The position numbers were made by a program, and so were the translations under genes. Positions 35,774-44,696 of a stretch of DNA of 64,000 bases are shown here, one piece after another. Each line of letters begins with the position of its first letter. Position 1 is the first letter of the stretch. The DNA comes from Symsagittifera roscoffensis (taxonomy: Eukaryota > Xenacoelomorpha > Acoela > Convolutidae): the NCBI RefSeq assembly GCF_963678635.1, contig NC_087062.1, positions 16,481,789 to 16,545,788 on the forward strand, written 5' to 3'. Below the pieces are notes generated by a model. The model was not told where the DNA came from and searched no databases. It saw only the letters and a program-made list of their open reading frames with translations.

Positions 35774-36583
35774 GGATATAACCAGATACTGGTTATAATT
35801 GATCACTTCACAAAGCCAGCAGAGGCGGTGCCGTGTCAAACAGCTTCAGCAGAGGAGACTTGTGACCACCTGATAACCCATTGGATATCAAGGTATGGTT
35901 GTCCAATGACTTTTCAGTCAGACAACGGCATAGCCTTTGTGGGGGACTTGACTAAGGAATTAATAAAGAGGTCACACATTGCTCAAGCACACTCAACGAC
36001 TTACCATCCTCAGACCAACGGGCTGGTAGAGAGACAGAATAGAACGTTGGTGAACATGCTGAGGGTATACTGCTCTAGATACATGACGGACTGGGACAAG
36101 TATCTACCGCAAGTCGTAGAGGCATACAACAGTACTCAACACTCAACGACGGGAATCAGTCCATTCATGATGTTGACAGGCAAAGAGAGCGATGCCCCTG
36201 ACGTTCTTTTACCCGGAGTATGAAGGGAGGAGGACGTCGCCTCAAGCTTACGTGAAAGAAGCGACCAGGAGACAGCAGGAAATAAACGAGCTATGCAGGA
36301 GGAACACTGCGCAGGCACAAATGAGACAGCGCACGAAATATGATGAAAAATATTACAGGCGAAGCCATATGAGGTGGGCCAGTATGTGTGGGTTTTCCAG
36401 AAAGTGATACCGCCCAAAGCGACGAAGAATCTACTCAAGAAATGGAGAGGACCATTCATGATAACTGAAGTACACCAACAAGGACGGTTCTACCGCTTGA
36501 GTACTGGGCGAGCAGCACATTATGAGAACCTGAAGCAACATGTCCCATCCCCAGAGGACTGGTGTATACCAAAGGACATGTAG
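35774..36583 (+). pseudogene. E2 pol: integrase core and C-terminal module
   Basis: Continues in the same frame after the TAA. Catalytic Asp at 35921-35923 (SDNG) and Glu at 36029-36031 (LVERQN) are 35 residues apart, the D,D-35-E spacing of retroviral integrases. A frame change near 36195 and another near 36385 break the C-terminal part. The GPY/F-type module (KKWRGPFMITEV, about 36438-36473; FYRLSTG) is intact. The frame ends at TAG 36581-36583. Confidence 0.93.
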
Positions 36584-37070
36584 GGACTAGAGTACCTACT
36601 GGTGGAACCAGCATGTGAAGTGAACGAGAAAGGCACCAGAGATAAAAATGATGGCAATGAGAACTTGAGTTTGGATGACAATAAAAAATAGACGCGGACT
36701 CTGAAGCGGAATCTTTTGTGGAAGAAGATTGGAACGATCCGGAGCAAGGTGAGGTGCCAAAGTGGACAGAACCAGACTTGTCAATACCAGCGGGGACAAG
36801 GAGTGGCAATCGCAAACGCACAGGCATGAGGTACAACAGGTACGGGGACGATTTCCTGATCGACAAGATACAGCCCGATGACCTAAGCAAAGAACTAATA
36901 AGTGTGGGCAAGCTAGCGGCAGATGGTGAATAGCAGATCATCGATGATAATGAACACTATCCACAGGAAGACTACTCGACGCCGGAGCGGGAGACGGATT
37001 TAGAACAGAGCGAGATAGAGAGGAGGGAGAATACGAACCTGAGGATATTAGAATGGATGCGCGATGTCAA
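36584..37070 (+). pseudogene. E2 pol: post-integrase linker
   Basis: Acidic linker joining integrase to the macro-like module, matching E1 2257-2703 (E.DW.DPEQ, a basic patch, YGDDFLIDKI and LRILEWM). There is a frame change near 36690 and a TAG at 36931-36933 in an otherwise open frame. No domain recognised. Confidence 0.65.
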
Positions 37071-37796
37071 GAACGGAAGCGAGGAGGGACAGAGCATACA
37101 GCAAGTTGACATATCAGCGGGGAAATACATGAAAACGGAGGATCCTCTTTTCGGCTGGACGGCAACAGACAGCCCGCTCGACATTCCGCCGGATAATTCA
37201 GACCCAGCATCATCGACCCACACCGAAAATTTGATGATAAAGAAACTCAGAGAAGTGAGAGAAAAGTGCGGACTGGAACTGCAAGGGGAGGAGGCCGAGC
37301 CCACCATAGGACGGAATTTCAAAACGAAGTTTGAAATACCAAACGAATACTCAGAAAATATCCTGATAACGGATAGTGACTTCATTCTGTCAGACAGGAC
37401 TAGCGCAATCTGTATCACGGCGGACATGAGTTTCAAATCAAGACTGGAAGCTGACTTCAAGAGAGAGTACCAGAACGTGGAGTTTCTGTTTAGACAGAGA
37501 CCGGGACTGTGAGGAATGGCCGCGCTTCCACCATCAGTAGCACAAGTCCCGGGCAAATACCTGTGCTTCCTAGTGACGAGGGTCAATGACAGGAACACGA
37601 TCGATCTTGAACACGTGATGTTGGCACTAACGAGACTACGAGACTTCATGATTGAAAGAGGGATAACGGAGGTCTCAATGCCGGTGTATGACCCAAACAG
37701 GGGGAAATTGAGCCCAAGGGAATTGTACGCTATCCTACAGAAACTGAGATAATGGTGCATCTTCACAAAAAATACTACTTGAGCATCGCCTGAGTC
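37057..37796 (+). pseudogene. E2 pol: C-terminal macro-domain-like module
   Basis: One frame from 36718 runs through 37752 with a TGA at 37510-37512, where E1 has a Gly codon. The order matches small macro domains of the ALC1/TARG1 type: ILITDSDFIL, a helix with FKREYQNVEFLF, then after the stop GMAALPP, KYLCFLVTRV, the helix VMLALTRLRDFMIERG, SMPVYDPNRGKL and PRELYAIL. The last strand, a T.I.V.LHKKYYLSI-type end, is reached by a frame change near 37745 and ends at TGA 37794-37796. Macro domains bind or remove ADP-ribose. The loop that carries GCG/LD in active TARG1-like enzymes is YDPNRGKL here, so activity is uncertain. Confidence 0.62.
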
Positions 37797-38283
37797 GGGT
37801 ACGCGGGGGTCTCGAGTTGGGCATGAGGGAAGAATCTCGAGTTAGGTGTGGGGGTACAAAACAGGTAAAGGATTTTAGAGGTGATTGGCATGACAATTAA
37901 CATTTTAAATGATTGATGGTGCTAAAACATAAAATGAATCTGCATGTTTTTAGAAGATTTTCAATTGAACTATTCTAGTAGGATGGAAAGGAAGGGGTTT
38001 TAAATATAGTAATGAATGGGGGTTTTTAGGTTAGGAACACAGCCTGTTAGTCTAAAAATGGGGTGTTATTTTCAGATTGATTTGGTAAAGTCAAATTGAC
38101 TACTCAACTGTATTCAATTGAAGAAAGAGAACACAAGTTGAACGACACCTCAAGAAGTAAGCTCAAGTTGCTCAGGTAAACACTCAAGTTGCTAATACTC
38201 AAGTTGCTCAGGTAAAACGCAAGTTGCTCAGGTAAAACGCAAGTTGCTCAGGTAAAACTCAAGTTGCTAATACTCAAGATCAC
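37797..38283 (+). promoter_or_regulatory. E2 spacer between pol and ORF3
   Basis: Non-coding. It contains TCTCGAGTT(G/A)GG twice (37811-37860), the 21-bp block shared with 25882-25902, a pyrimidine tract ending TTATTTTCAG at about 38067-38076 that resembles a splice acceptor, and 20-bp repeats at 38163-38276. A spliced or separately started transcript for ORF3-5, as for env in retroviruses, is a reasonable inference but is not shown. Confidence 0.4.
38163..38276 (+). repeat. 20-bp tandem repeat before ORF3
   Basis: AAGTTGCTCAGGTAAAACGC-type units, about five copies with a variant AAGTTGCTAATACTC between them, ending 8 bases before the ORF3 start. The close placement hints at a role in expression, but copy-number slippage could be neutral. 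Confidence 0.9.
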
Positions 38284-38877
38284 TTGGAAATTACGGAAAT
38301 GGCAGATCGATTCTGGAAGTCCATGCCATCGGCTTTGAAAAAACCCACACTTGACGAATTGTACAGACGTCTAAGGGACCTGGATTATACTCAAGTGGAT
38401 GAGAGAATGGCAGTGATGTTGAATGCCATCCTCCAGTTGGAGGATGAGGGCGAGTGCCGGGAGTCTGCGACAGAAGCAGTTTTGATGGTGGGCTACACCA
38501 CCGATGGAATATCTAATCAAGAGCAAACCAGGTGGCTGTCTTGGAACGTGGATGGATCAATAAGGGGGTTCGATTTGGCAAGGAACCCTGGCTTGAGTAA
38601 TAATACTGATGCAGGGGAATTCCCAATGCCGGTCAGACCATCAGTCAGATCCACGGGCCAGAGCACGAGCAAGACACCATTGATGTCTCGAGCACAGCAG
38701 ACGGGGGAAGCGTACCCGGACGTCAGTGTCATGAAGAGAGAGCTTGAGAGGACTCAGCGGGAGAGGAACAAGGCGAACCTCGACCGGGATCAAGCGGTGC
38801 TCGAGAGAGATCAGGCAAAAGTTGAGAGGGATCAAGCGCGGAGGGAACTGGACATGATGAGAGCTGAACAGCTATAG
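38284..38877 (+). CDS. E2 ORF3, coiled-coil protein of unknown function
   Basis: 197 codons. The open frame from 38284 has ATGs at 38299 and 38320. The first 120 residues look globular and match E1 (LDELYRRL, ATEAVLMVG, LARNPGL). The end is a strong coiled coil with repeated RDQA units (about 38770-38860). After TAG 38875-38877 the same frame continues as coiled coil (NCEQLKSELEKSQQRQRELD) to 39024. It then has to change frame to join ORF4, which lacks an ATG near its start. ORF3 and ORF4 may therefore have been one protein, with the coiled coil as an oligomerisation arm. Confidence 0.65.
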   Translation: MEITEMADRFWKSMPSALKKPTLDELYRRLRDLDYTQVDERMAVMLNAILQLEDEGECRESATEAVLMVGYTTDGISNQEQTRWLSWNVDGSIRGFDLARNPGLSNNTDAGEFPMPVRPSVRSTGQSTSKTPLMSRAQQTGEAYPDVSVMKRELERTQRERNKANLDRDQAVLERDQAKVERDQARRELDMMRAEQL

Positions 38878-38929
38878 GCAGAAAGGGTGCGAGAGAATGC
38901 CGCGAATTGCGAGCAGCTGAAGTCGGAGC

Positions 38930-41656
38930 TTGAAAAGAGCCAGCAGCGACAACGCGAGCTCGACATGGCCCAAAGAGCGGGTGGTGACCGGTTCAAGACC
39001 AGAGTCACGTATGGAGGTGGATGAAGCTCCTAGGTCGAAGGGACGATTCAACCTCAATCGCGCTGCTCAGGAACATATGAACGAAGGGTTGGAGGTGTGG
39101 ATACCGTCTGAATCAGCGTCCTCCCTGCGTGGTCTAGAGACACAAGAAATACGCCCGTTGATGGACGTCGCGCTGCCTGGATATACGCCAAGTTCGACCC
39201 CGGGTAGTAGTCAGGTGAGTGGTAGCTCGTCACGACTGAAAGAGTTGCACGAGCGGCTACAACTAAGGAATCGCGAGAGTCCAGCAAGAGTGGACTTACC
39301 CTCGACGTGGGGGGAGCAACCTGTCAGGAGTGTGGTAATCTCGAGTTACAAAAAGAATACGGAAGGTAGATACCACAGGCACAATCGGATGGACTGGAGC
39401 ACGGCGCAGAGAGACAGGAGAAATTGCTTCCATGACGCAGCTTGGGTGGAATACCACACGCAGCCACGTGTGCCCGAGGGGGCGGTCCACCTGATTATAG
39501 GGGACAGCTTGTTGCGGGTGTTGACCCGGATCCAGTCCCATTGGCAAACGGGGATCTTGAGCTTCGCTGGAGCCGCAACGCCGCAGATGCTAGCGACACT
39601 TGAGATGCTAGGTATGGCAAGAGTATACACGGTGACTCTGATGATCGGGACGAATGGCGTATCAAGGGGGGAAGCAGGGAAGGTGGCGAGGCTGCACGAC
39701 AAGATGAGCTGCATTCTTGAGGAATTGCGGATTCAGATGGATCCGGCTATTCTTACGGTGTGCACCATCCCTTACAACATGAACGCGGACCAGCATGCAA
39801 TGGAAATGAACACAAAAGTGCGAAACCTGAATGAAATAATCAGGCAGATAAACCGAAGAAGTGTCCTCCCCGTTGGGTTGTTGGACGTGGCCGAGCAAAT
39901 GGAGCTATCCGCTTTCCCTGACGATGCATCCTCGGATGGGATTCACTTTGAGAGGCCCAGATGGGTGGAGTGGTTGAATGACGTCTTCCAAAGGCACATA
40001 AGCGCATTGGAGGCAGAGTTGCTAGAGACGGCACAGACCACATTCGGACCACCCCCAAATCCACCCTTCTTCAACTCGAGGGCTTTGTCCAGTCGCTTGG
40101 ATGCGATGGCCGATTCTAGAGACAGTTCGAGGAGCAGCCGAACCAAGTTGCCGGGCGCCGCGCCCATGGAGGCTGATGAGGCAACGTCATCAACTACCCA
40201 GGGATCGATAATATCCTCGGTGGTGGTGGCAGAGAGGAAGAAGCCGGAGAGACCAGCGGAGACCAGCAGGTCAAAATATGTGGAGAAGGTCAAGGAGCTG
40301 GACTTGGAAGACCTGGAGTGCAGGCTAGAGTTAGCGAAAGCTTTGGGTCTTGAGCAGGTGTCGCACGAAGACTTGGGTAAACTCCAGTGCGTGGACTGGT
40401 TGAAGGCTCACGAGACACACTTCTCGAGAGCAAAAATGACGGAGACGGCGGATCTGACTGGGATTCCCACAAAATCGGTGATGGGACCTATTAACTATAG
40501 ACCTCTCAAGTCATTAGGGAGTCCGGGATTCGTGATGGAGCCTCCCAAACACCGAACCAGCATTGCCAGGATTAGGGTGGCCACTCCAGCACAGTTGAGG
40601 GTGGTGGACAAGCTGATGGATCCGAGAGAGATGGAATTACCAGACGCCGCGTATGAAGGTACGAAACTAGCCAACGACCCCAGATACGGGAAACCCTGCG
40701 GAAATACGCAGCTGGCCAAAACCTTAGCTGTTTATGACAGGGCAGACCCAGCCGCAGCGATGGTGGTCATCGTGGCGGGATCGGACTTTGATGGGACGTC
40801 TCCCAAATTGTTTTGGCCGGAAACTCTGATATATTCATTGCCGGGAGCGGAGCTAAACCAGATGTTAACCCTGGTGGTGGCAGTAAAATCAGAGATGCCT
40901 TGCGAGCCTGAGCTACTGCTGTTTGCAGGGATGAACGATCACTTGCATGCGACAGGGTTTCTTGAGCAGCTCAAGGGTGATGAACCTACGCCGAAGAAGA
41001 TCTGGGAAGCCATCCAGACATTATTTGCAGCCATGAATGAAGTACAAGAGAACGTTGCCTCACGATTTGGCTCCAAGACAAAAGAGGCGTTGACGACGTC
41101 CCCCGGGCACGCGAGCATGCCTCCCGCTCTGCAATTTGTGTATGCGATCTTGATCTTGATAGCAGAAGGGAATGGATGGCGTATTCTGATGGCAGCTCAC
41201 AATCGGGAACTGGAACCTACGAACTTGAGACTTCGCAGGTCAGAACTCGCGACGGCGTGGGCGGATGTGTCCCATGCGTTGAGGGGTTTTCACGAGTTGG
41301 CCGAGATCCTCATCGTGTTGGACGAGGTCCTCTTGCTGGAGATATCTAACTTCGCCAGGCAACTCAAGCTCAGTCCAATTATAGGGGACGATCATCCAGT
41401 GGTGACTCAACTGACGGCCAGTCTGTGGTTTCGGAACATGGAGGTGACCATCACAAGCTCCACCAGTAAATCTAGAGGGCCGAGTAACGAGAGGAAGAAC
41501 GTTGGCCGCATCGGAGAAGCAGCTGGATTCGATGGTGTATCGACTGACACAAGAGGGAGGCAGGTGGCCCTTCCTGACACCAAGGCTGGAGAACGCCACG
41601 GAGAAGACAAGAGAAGATGCTCCGCTTCTGGTGAAGCAGATCTGGGATTTTCTTGA
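38930..41656 (+). CDS. E2 ORF4, SGNH/GDSL esterase-domain protein
   Basis: A 908-codon frame without a stop; the first in-frame ATG is at 39011, and the frame is open upstream toward ORF3. Residue numbers count from 38930. Domain 1 (about 185-350) shows SGNH blocks: GDSL at 39500-39511 (Ser 193), Gly in SFAGAAT, IGTN with Asn 242 (39653-39655) and DGIH with Asp 336 and His 339 (39935-39946). SGNH enzymes hydrolyse esters such as O-acetyl groups. A second region (about 610-830) repeats the pattern more weakly: GSDF (Ser 618), FAGMND (Asn 669) and GDDHP (His 822). Both regions are recognisable in E1. The role in the element is unknown. Esterase domains are known in CR1-type LINE ORF1 proteins; I do not know of one placed after Gypsy pol. 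The end overlaps ORF5 by 155 bases. Confidence 0.75.
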   Translation: MKRASSDNASSTWPKERVVTGSRPESRMEVDEAPRSKGRFNLNRAAQEHMNEGLEVWIPSESASSLRGLETQEIRPLMDVALPGYTPSSTPGSSQVSGSSSRLKELHERLQLRNRESPARVDLPSTWGEQPVRSVVISSYKKNTEGRYHRHNRMDWSTAQRDRRNCFHDAAWVEYHTQPRVPEGAVHLIIGDSLLRVLTRIQSHWQTGILSFAGAATPQMLATLEMLGMARVYTVTLMIGTNGVSRGEAGKVARLHDKMSCILEELRIQMDPAILTVCTIPYNMNADQHAMEMNTKVRNLNEIIRQINRRSVLPVGLLDVAEQMELSAFPDDASSDGIHFERPRWVEWLNDVFQRHISALEAELLETAQTTFGPPPNPPFFNSRALSSRLDAMADSRDSSRSSRTKLPGAAPMEADEATSSTTQGSIISSVVVAERKKPERPAETSRSKYVEKVKELDLEDLECRLELAKALGLEQVSHEDLGKLQCVDWLKAHETHFSRAKMTETADLTGIPTKSVMGPINYRPLKSLGSPGFVMEPPKHRTSIARIRVATPAQLRVVDKLMDPREMELPDAAYEGTKLANDPRYGKPCGNTQLAKTLAVYDRADPAAAMVVIVAGSDFDGTSPKLFWPETLIYSLPGAELNQMLTLVVAVKSEMPCEPELLLFAGMNDHLHATGFLEQLKGDEPTPKKIWEAIQTLFAAMNEVQENVASRFGSKTKEALTTSPGHASMPPALQFVYAILILIAEGNGWRILMAAHNRELEPTNLRLRRSELATAWADVSHALRGFHELAEILIVLDEVLLLEISNFARQLKLSPIIGDDHPVVTQLTASLWFRNMEVTITSSTSKSRGPSNERKNVGRIGEAAGFDGVSTDTRGRQVALPDTKAGERHGEDKRRCSASGEADLGFS

Positions 41657-43152
41657 GGAGCAGCTGGGAGTGGCCGAGAAAAGGGAAATGATGGTTGGCA
41701 GGTTCGTCACAGCAGCCAACGAAGTCACGATTGGAGGATTCTGGAGGGAGCACGCAAGGGGTGAGCTGAGGACGAGGAGGGATCACGAGATTCTTGAGTT
41801 CTTGAGTCCTTGTTGGGGAAAAGAGTTCCTGGCCGAAGTGTATAGCGCGAAAGAGACTATCTTTAAAGCCTTCATACAGGAAGTATTGAATATGCCCATC
41901 AGTCTGTTGCTAGAATTGTGCCTGGTTTACCCAAGGTACCTGTTTAATATGGGCCCAGCATACATGTTCAGTCGGGGCGTGGACACCCTCCGGATAGACG
42001 GCTACTTGACATTTGTGCTTCTAACCCACGGGGAACTGGTGTCATTTCACCGACTGATGAAATATGGAGAGCCTCTGTCGATGGGAAAAACACACTCGAG
42101 TATTGACACTTACTCGTATAAGTGTGCTGCCGGGCTAAAGACGCTGCTGATACAGTACCTACTGATGCAGAATTGGCACCTGACTGGTGAAGAAAAGAGC
42201 CCGAAGACAAGAGAGGAGTGGAGGAAAGTGAATGGGGGCATGCCTCTATTGACGGACCTATGCCTGGCCATGAGATCGGACCCCATGGGGGTGATCCGGG
42301 GGCTAGGGGAGGTCGTAACCTGTATCTATGGACCGGCCGTCACGTTCGCGTTTCCAGATCCTCTGGTGAAAACTTATCGACACTCAGTGACCCACGTGAG
42401 CCTCATAAGCGTACTAGATGGGACGACACTTAATTGGTGTCAGCAGGAGGTGCTAAGGGCACAGATGAGCAACACGGTGCTCTTCGGAAAGGTGAAGGAT
42501 CCGGAGTTGGTGGTGTACAGTTTTCGAGGACAACTGCAGTGCAGGATGGGAGGCAAGCGCGAAGGCCCCATCGAAACCAATCCCAAATTCTGGAACCTAA
42601 ATCCCCTGACAGCAAATGGACAGGAGATCTTGAGAATTCCCGCGTGGAAGAAAAGCTTCGAGCTGGAGAAAAGGGAGCTAGAGGCGATATTGGAGAAGGA
42701 AGTCCTGCCGGCAAGCATTCCAGAATTTCCAACAGTGAGGAGAATGACCCTGGGGATGAACAGCTCCCTGGTAGTCCCGTCCCTTTTCGCGAGAACAGCG
42801 ACCGAAGAACAGCAGAAGGAGTTCATCGACGGCTGGGATTCTCTCTTCATCGGCTACTCTGCAGCGATCTATTTTCATACCAGCGACACGAAAATAAATT
42901 CATGGACAACTCAAGCCAAGAAAATGAGAGGGTCGATGCCCCCGAAGTTCGAGGTACGAGATGCCTTGAGAACACTTGAGAGGGCAGGTCTAGAGAACAA
43001 GTTGCCGGTGTGGGACGATGGCAGGATGATAGTGAATGAAGGGCATATCGCACTGAAAGCAGACGATATGCTGTTTGCCACAAGGAAATACCGGGCACCT
43101 TACGGACTAGAGCAGGTGGAAAGGAGACAGGAGGGAAAGGAGCTGGATGCAG
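41502..43152 (+). CDS. E2 ORF5, conserved unknown protein, truncated by gap
   Basis: About 550 codons open from 41502 into the N gap. It starts (ATG 41502) inside the end of ORF4, in another frame. The overlap could reflect a small indel near 41500 that split a longer ORF4-ORF5 protein, or a real overlapping start. The middle (GGMPLLTDL, YGPAVTFAFPD, TYRHS, LQCRMGG, NPKFWNLNPL) is the part best conserved in E1. Trp- and Leu-rich, mostly helical, with no signal peptide or clear membrane anchor, so it does not look like an envelope protein. I do not recognise the family. Confidence 0.6.
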
Positions 43153-43352
43153 NNNNNNNNNNNNNNNNNNNNNNNNNNNNNNNNNNNNNNNNNNNNNNNN
43201 NNNNNNNNNNNNNNNNNNNNNNNNNNNNNNNNNNNNNNNNNNNNNNNNNNNNNNNNNNNNNNNNNNNNNNNNNNNNNNNNNNNNNNNNNNNNNNNNNNNN
43301 NNNNNNNNNNNNNNNNNNNNNNNNNNNNNNNNNNNNNNNNNNNNNNNNNNNN
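43153..43352. other. Assembly gap, exactly 200 N
   Basis: A run of exactly 200 N joins E2 ORF5 (left) to TAF1 exon 2 (right). The round number fits a scaffolder's default spacer of unknown true size. Frames that read across it are meaningless. Confidence 1.
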
Positions 43353-44696
43353 CATCAGCTGGATCTAGCATAAACTCCGTTGGATTTTCTAGTTCTTTAC
43401 ACTTTTTGTCCCAACAAATTGACTCTTCCCAAATACCATGCAAGAGATCGTAATTTTGAGGTGAGAAAAAGGATCCAACAGTTTTACGCTTTTTCGGATT
43501 GGCATCCGCAAGCAGCGCTTCGTCTGGGATTCGATGATCCAGACCTTTCGCTTTCAAATACGCACTTAGAGAACGTGCAGTTGGGGAAGGGATCCAGGCG
43601 CAAATGATTTCTGACTTCTGGTTGAGTTTTTCTGGGTTCAAACTTTCATCCAATTCCCACATTACAGTTTGCTCCCACTTCATGTGATTCACCATGAAAA
43701 AAGATCTCGCTTCGTCTTCCGAAATATTTCCTTTTATGGCATTTGATATTCTTTCTTTCACACGAACTACAGTATCGTCATCTTCTGCTACCTCCTCTTT
43801 CGGAATTCCGAACCACGTTTTAGAATCGTCACTACTTACTGAGTTCATGCAGTACATTTCGTACCACATATTAGCCGGTCCTCCTTTAAGTTTCAAAGCT
43901 TCACTACTCTCGATTTTTCCAAGTTGATTCTCTTTCGTTGGTGAAGCTGTTTTAGATTCTTCGGTTGGGTTGCGAGATGAAACGTAGTAAGGTGTCGTTA
44001 AAAAATCGTTATAGTCGTCTTGAATTTCTTCAGGTTTTACAGATATTTGGAAAAACCATTTCCGAGCCGGACTCTCGTTGGATTCCTCGTTTGCTTTCTT
44101 CTTTTTCAAATGGGCATAGCGACCTGGAACATCGTATTTAGAGCCTATGCCGAACAGACGATGAAACCTTAATCGTTTATTTTTTCTGTAGTGAGGGAAA
44201 ACTTGTTTCATTGTTTTGCCGCTGAATTTTTCCTTGAGTGACGGTGAAAACAGCGCTTGGAGGTGGCCTTTGATATCGTCACATTCTTCATCGCTGCTTT
44301 CTCGGGGAGCAGAAGCTATATCAGACTCTTCTAATTCTGGTTTGCAATCTAATGTACTGTATGAGTTATGTGATGGGTCCAAATTATTAACGTCGACATC
44401 CGTTTGTGTATGCTCATTTTCTGCAGCCTCGATAGCTTCAATGTTCTCAGTCGAGTTCTGCATCATGGCCTGTTCAATTTCAGCAGCCATAGAGTCATGG
44501 TCCATGTCTTCACCTTCGTTGACCTCGCTAAATGTACCGGATGACTCATTTCCAGAGTCGTCCGAATCATCACTGAGTCTTTGTTCTTCGGTTTCAGGTT
44601 CATCATCATAGTCCACTTCTGTTTCTGCATTTTCTGACGTAATTGTAGCTTCAACGTTTGTTTCGTGGGCAATGGGAGAAATAACGACTTCATCGA
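43353..44696 (-). CDS. TAF1: TAF1 exon 2 (partial), TFIID subunit
   Basis: TAF1 is the largest TFIID subunit, needed for RNA polymerase II start at many promoters. This exon carries the region before the central acetyltransferase-like domain. Recognisable points are VFPHYRKNKRLRFHRLFG (as in the TAF1 'FRPGKVLRFLRLFG' region), GGPANMWYEM, FFMVNHMKWEQTVMW, CAWIPSP, and DLLHGIWEESICWD followed by FMLDPAD at the gap. The acceptor reads GTGTTTCAG, with the exon starting at 44696 in phase 1, matching the exon 1 donor. The N-terminal part is very acidic. The rest of TAF1 (central domain, zinc knuckle, bromodomains) is not in the window. The exon is cut by the gap. Confidence 0.85.

Larger units (their letters stand above)
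26450..43152 (+). mobile_element. E2: large Ty3/Gypsy-type retroelement, cut by gap
   Basis: Order on the plus strand: G-run leader, 69-bp repeats, 14-bp minisatellite, gag (about 29309-31343), pol with protease, RT, RNase H, integrase, linker and macro-like module (31210-about 37795), spacer (37796-38283), ORF3 (38284-38877), ORF4 (about 38980-41656) and ORF5 (41502 to the gap). The order after pol is the same in E1. Composition is clearly GC-richer than the flanking host DNA. Several stops and indels break gag and pol, while ORF4 and ORF5 are long and almost clean. The 5' border is not fixed and could lie anywhere from about 25.8 to 28 kb. The 3' end is lost in the 200-N gap. With the extra 3' region seen in E1, the family should exceed 20 kb. 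Confidence 0.9.

Noticed and set aside
26450-43152. Polinton/Maverick or virus-like DNA element, suggested by the large size and many genes
   Set aside because: A full Gypsy-type protease, RT, RNase H and integrase series is present, and no family B DNA polymerase, packaging ATPase or major capsid-like gene was recognised.
41502-43152. Envelope glycoprotein for ORF5, by analogy with retroviral gene order
   Set aside because: There is no signal peptide, no Cys-rich ectodomain pattern, no furin-like site and no C-terminal membrane anchor in the visible part.
43107-43373. Frames reading across the N run
   Set aside because: The bases are unknown and the fusion of ORF5 with TAF1 sequence is artificial.
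44216-44611. 131-codon Ser-rich plus-strand frame
   Set aside because: It is the complement of the acidic Ser/Asp/Glu-rich TAF1 exon 2, which has homology and matching splice phase.
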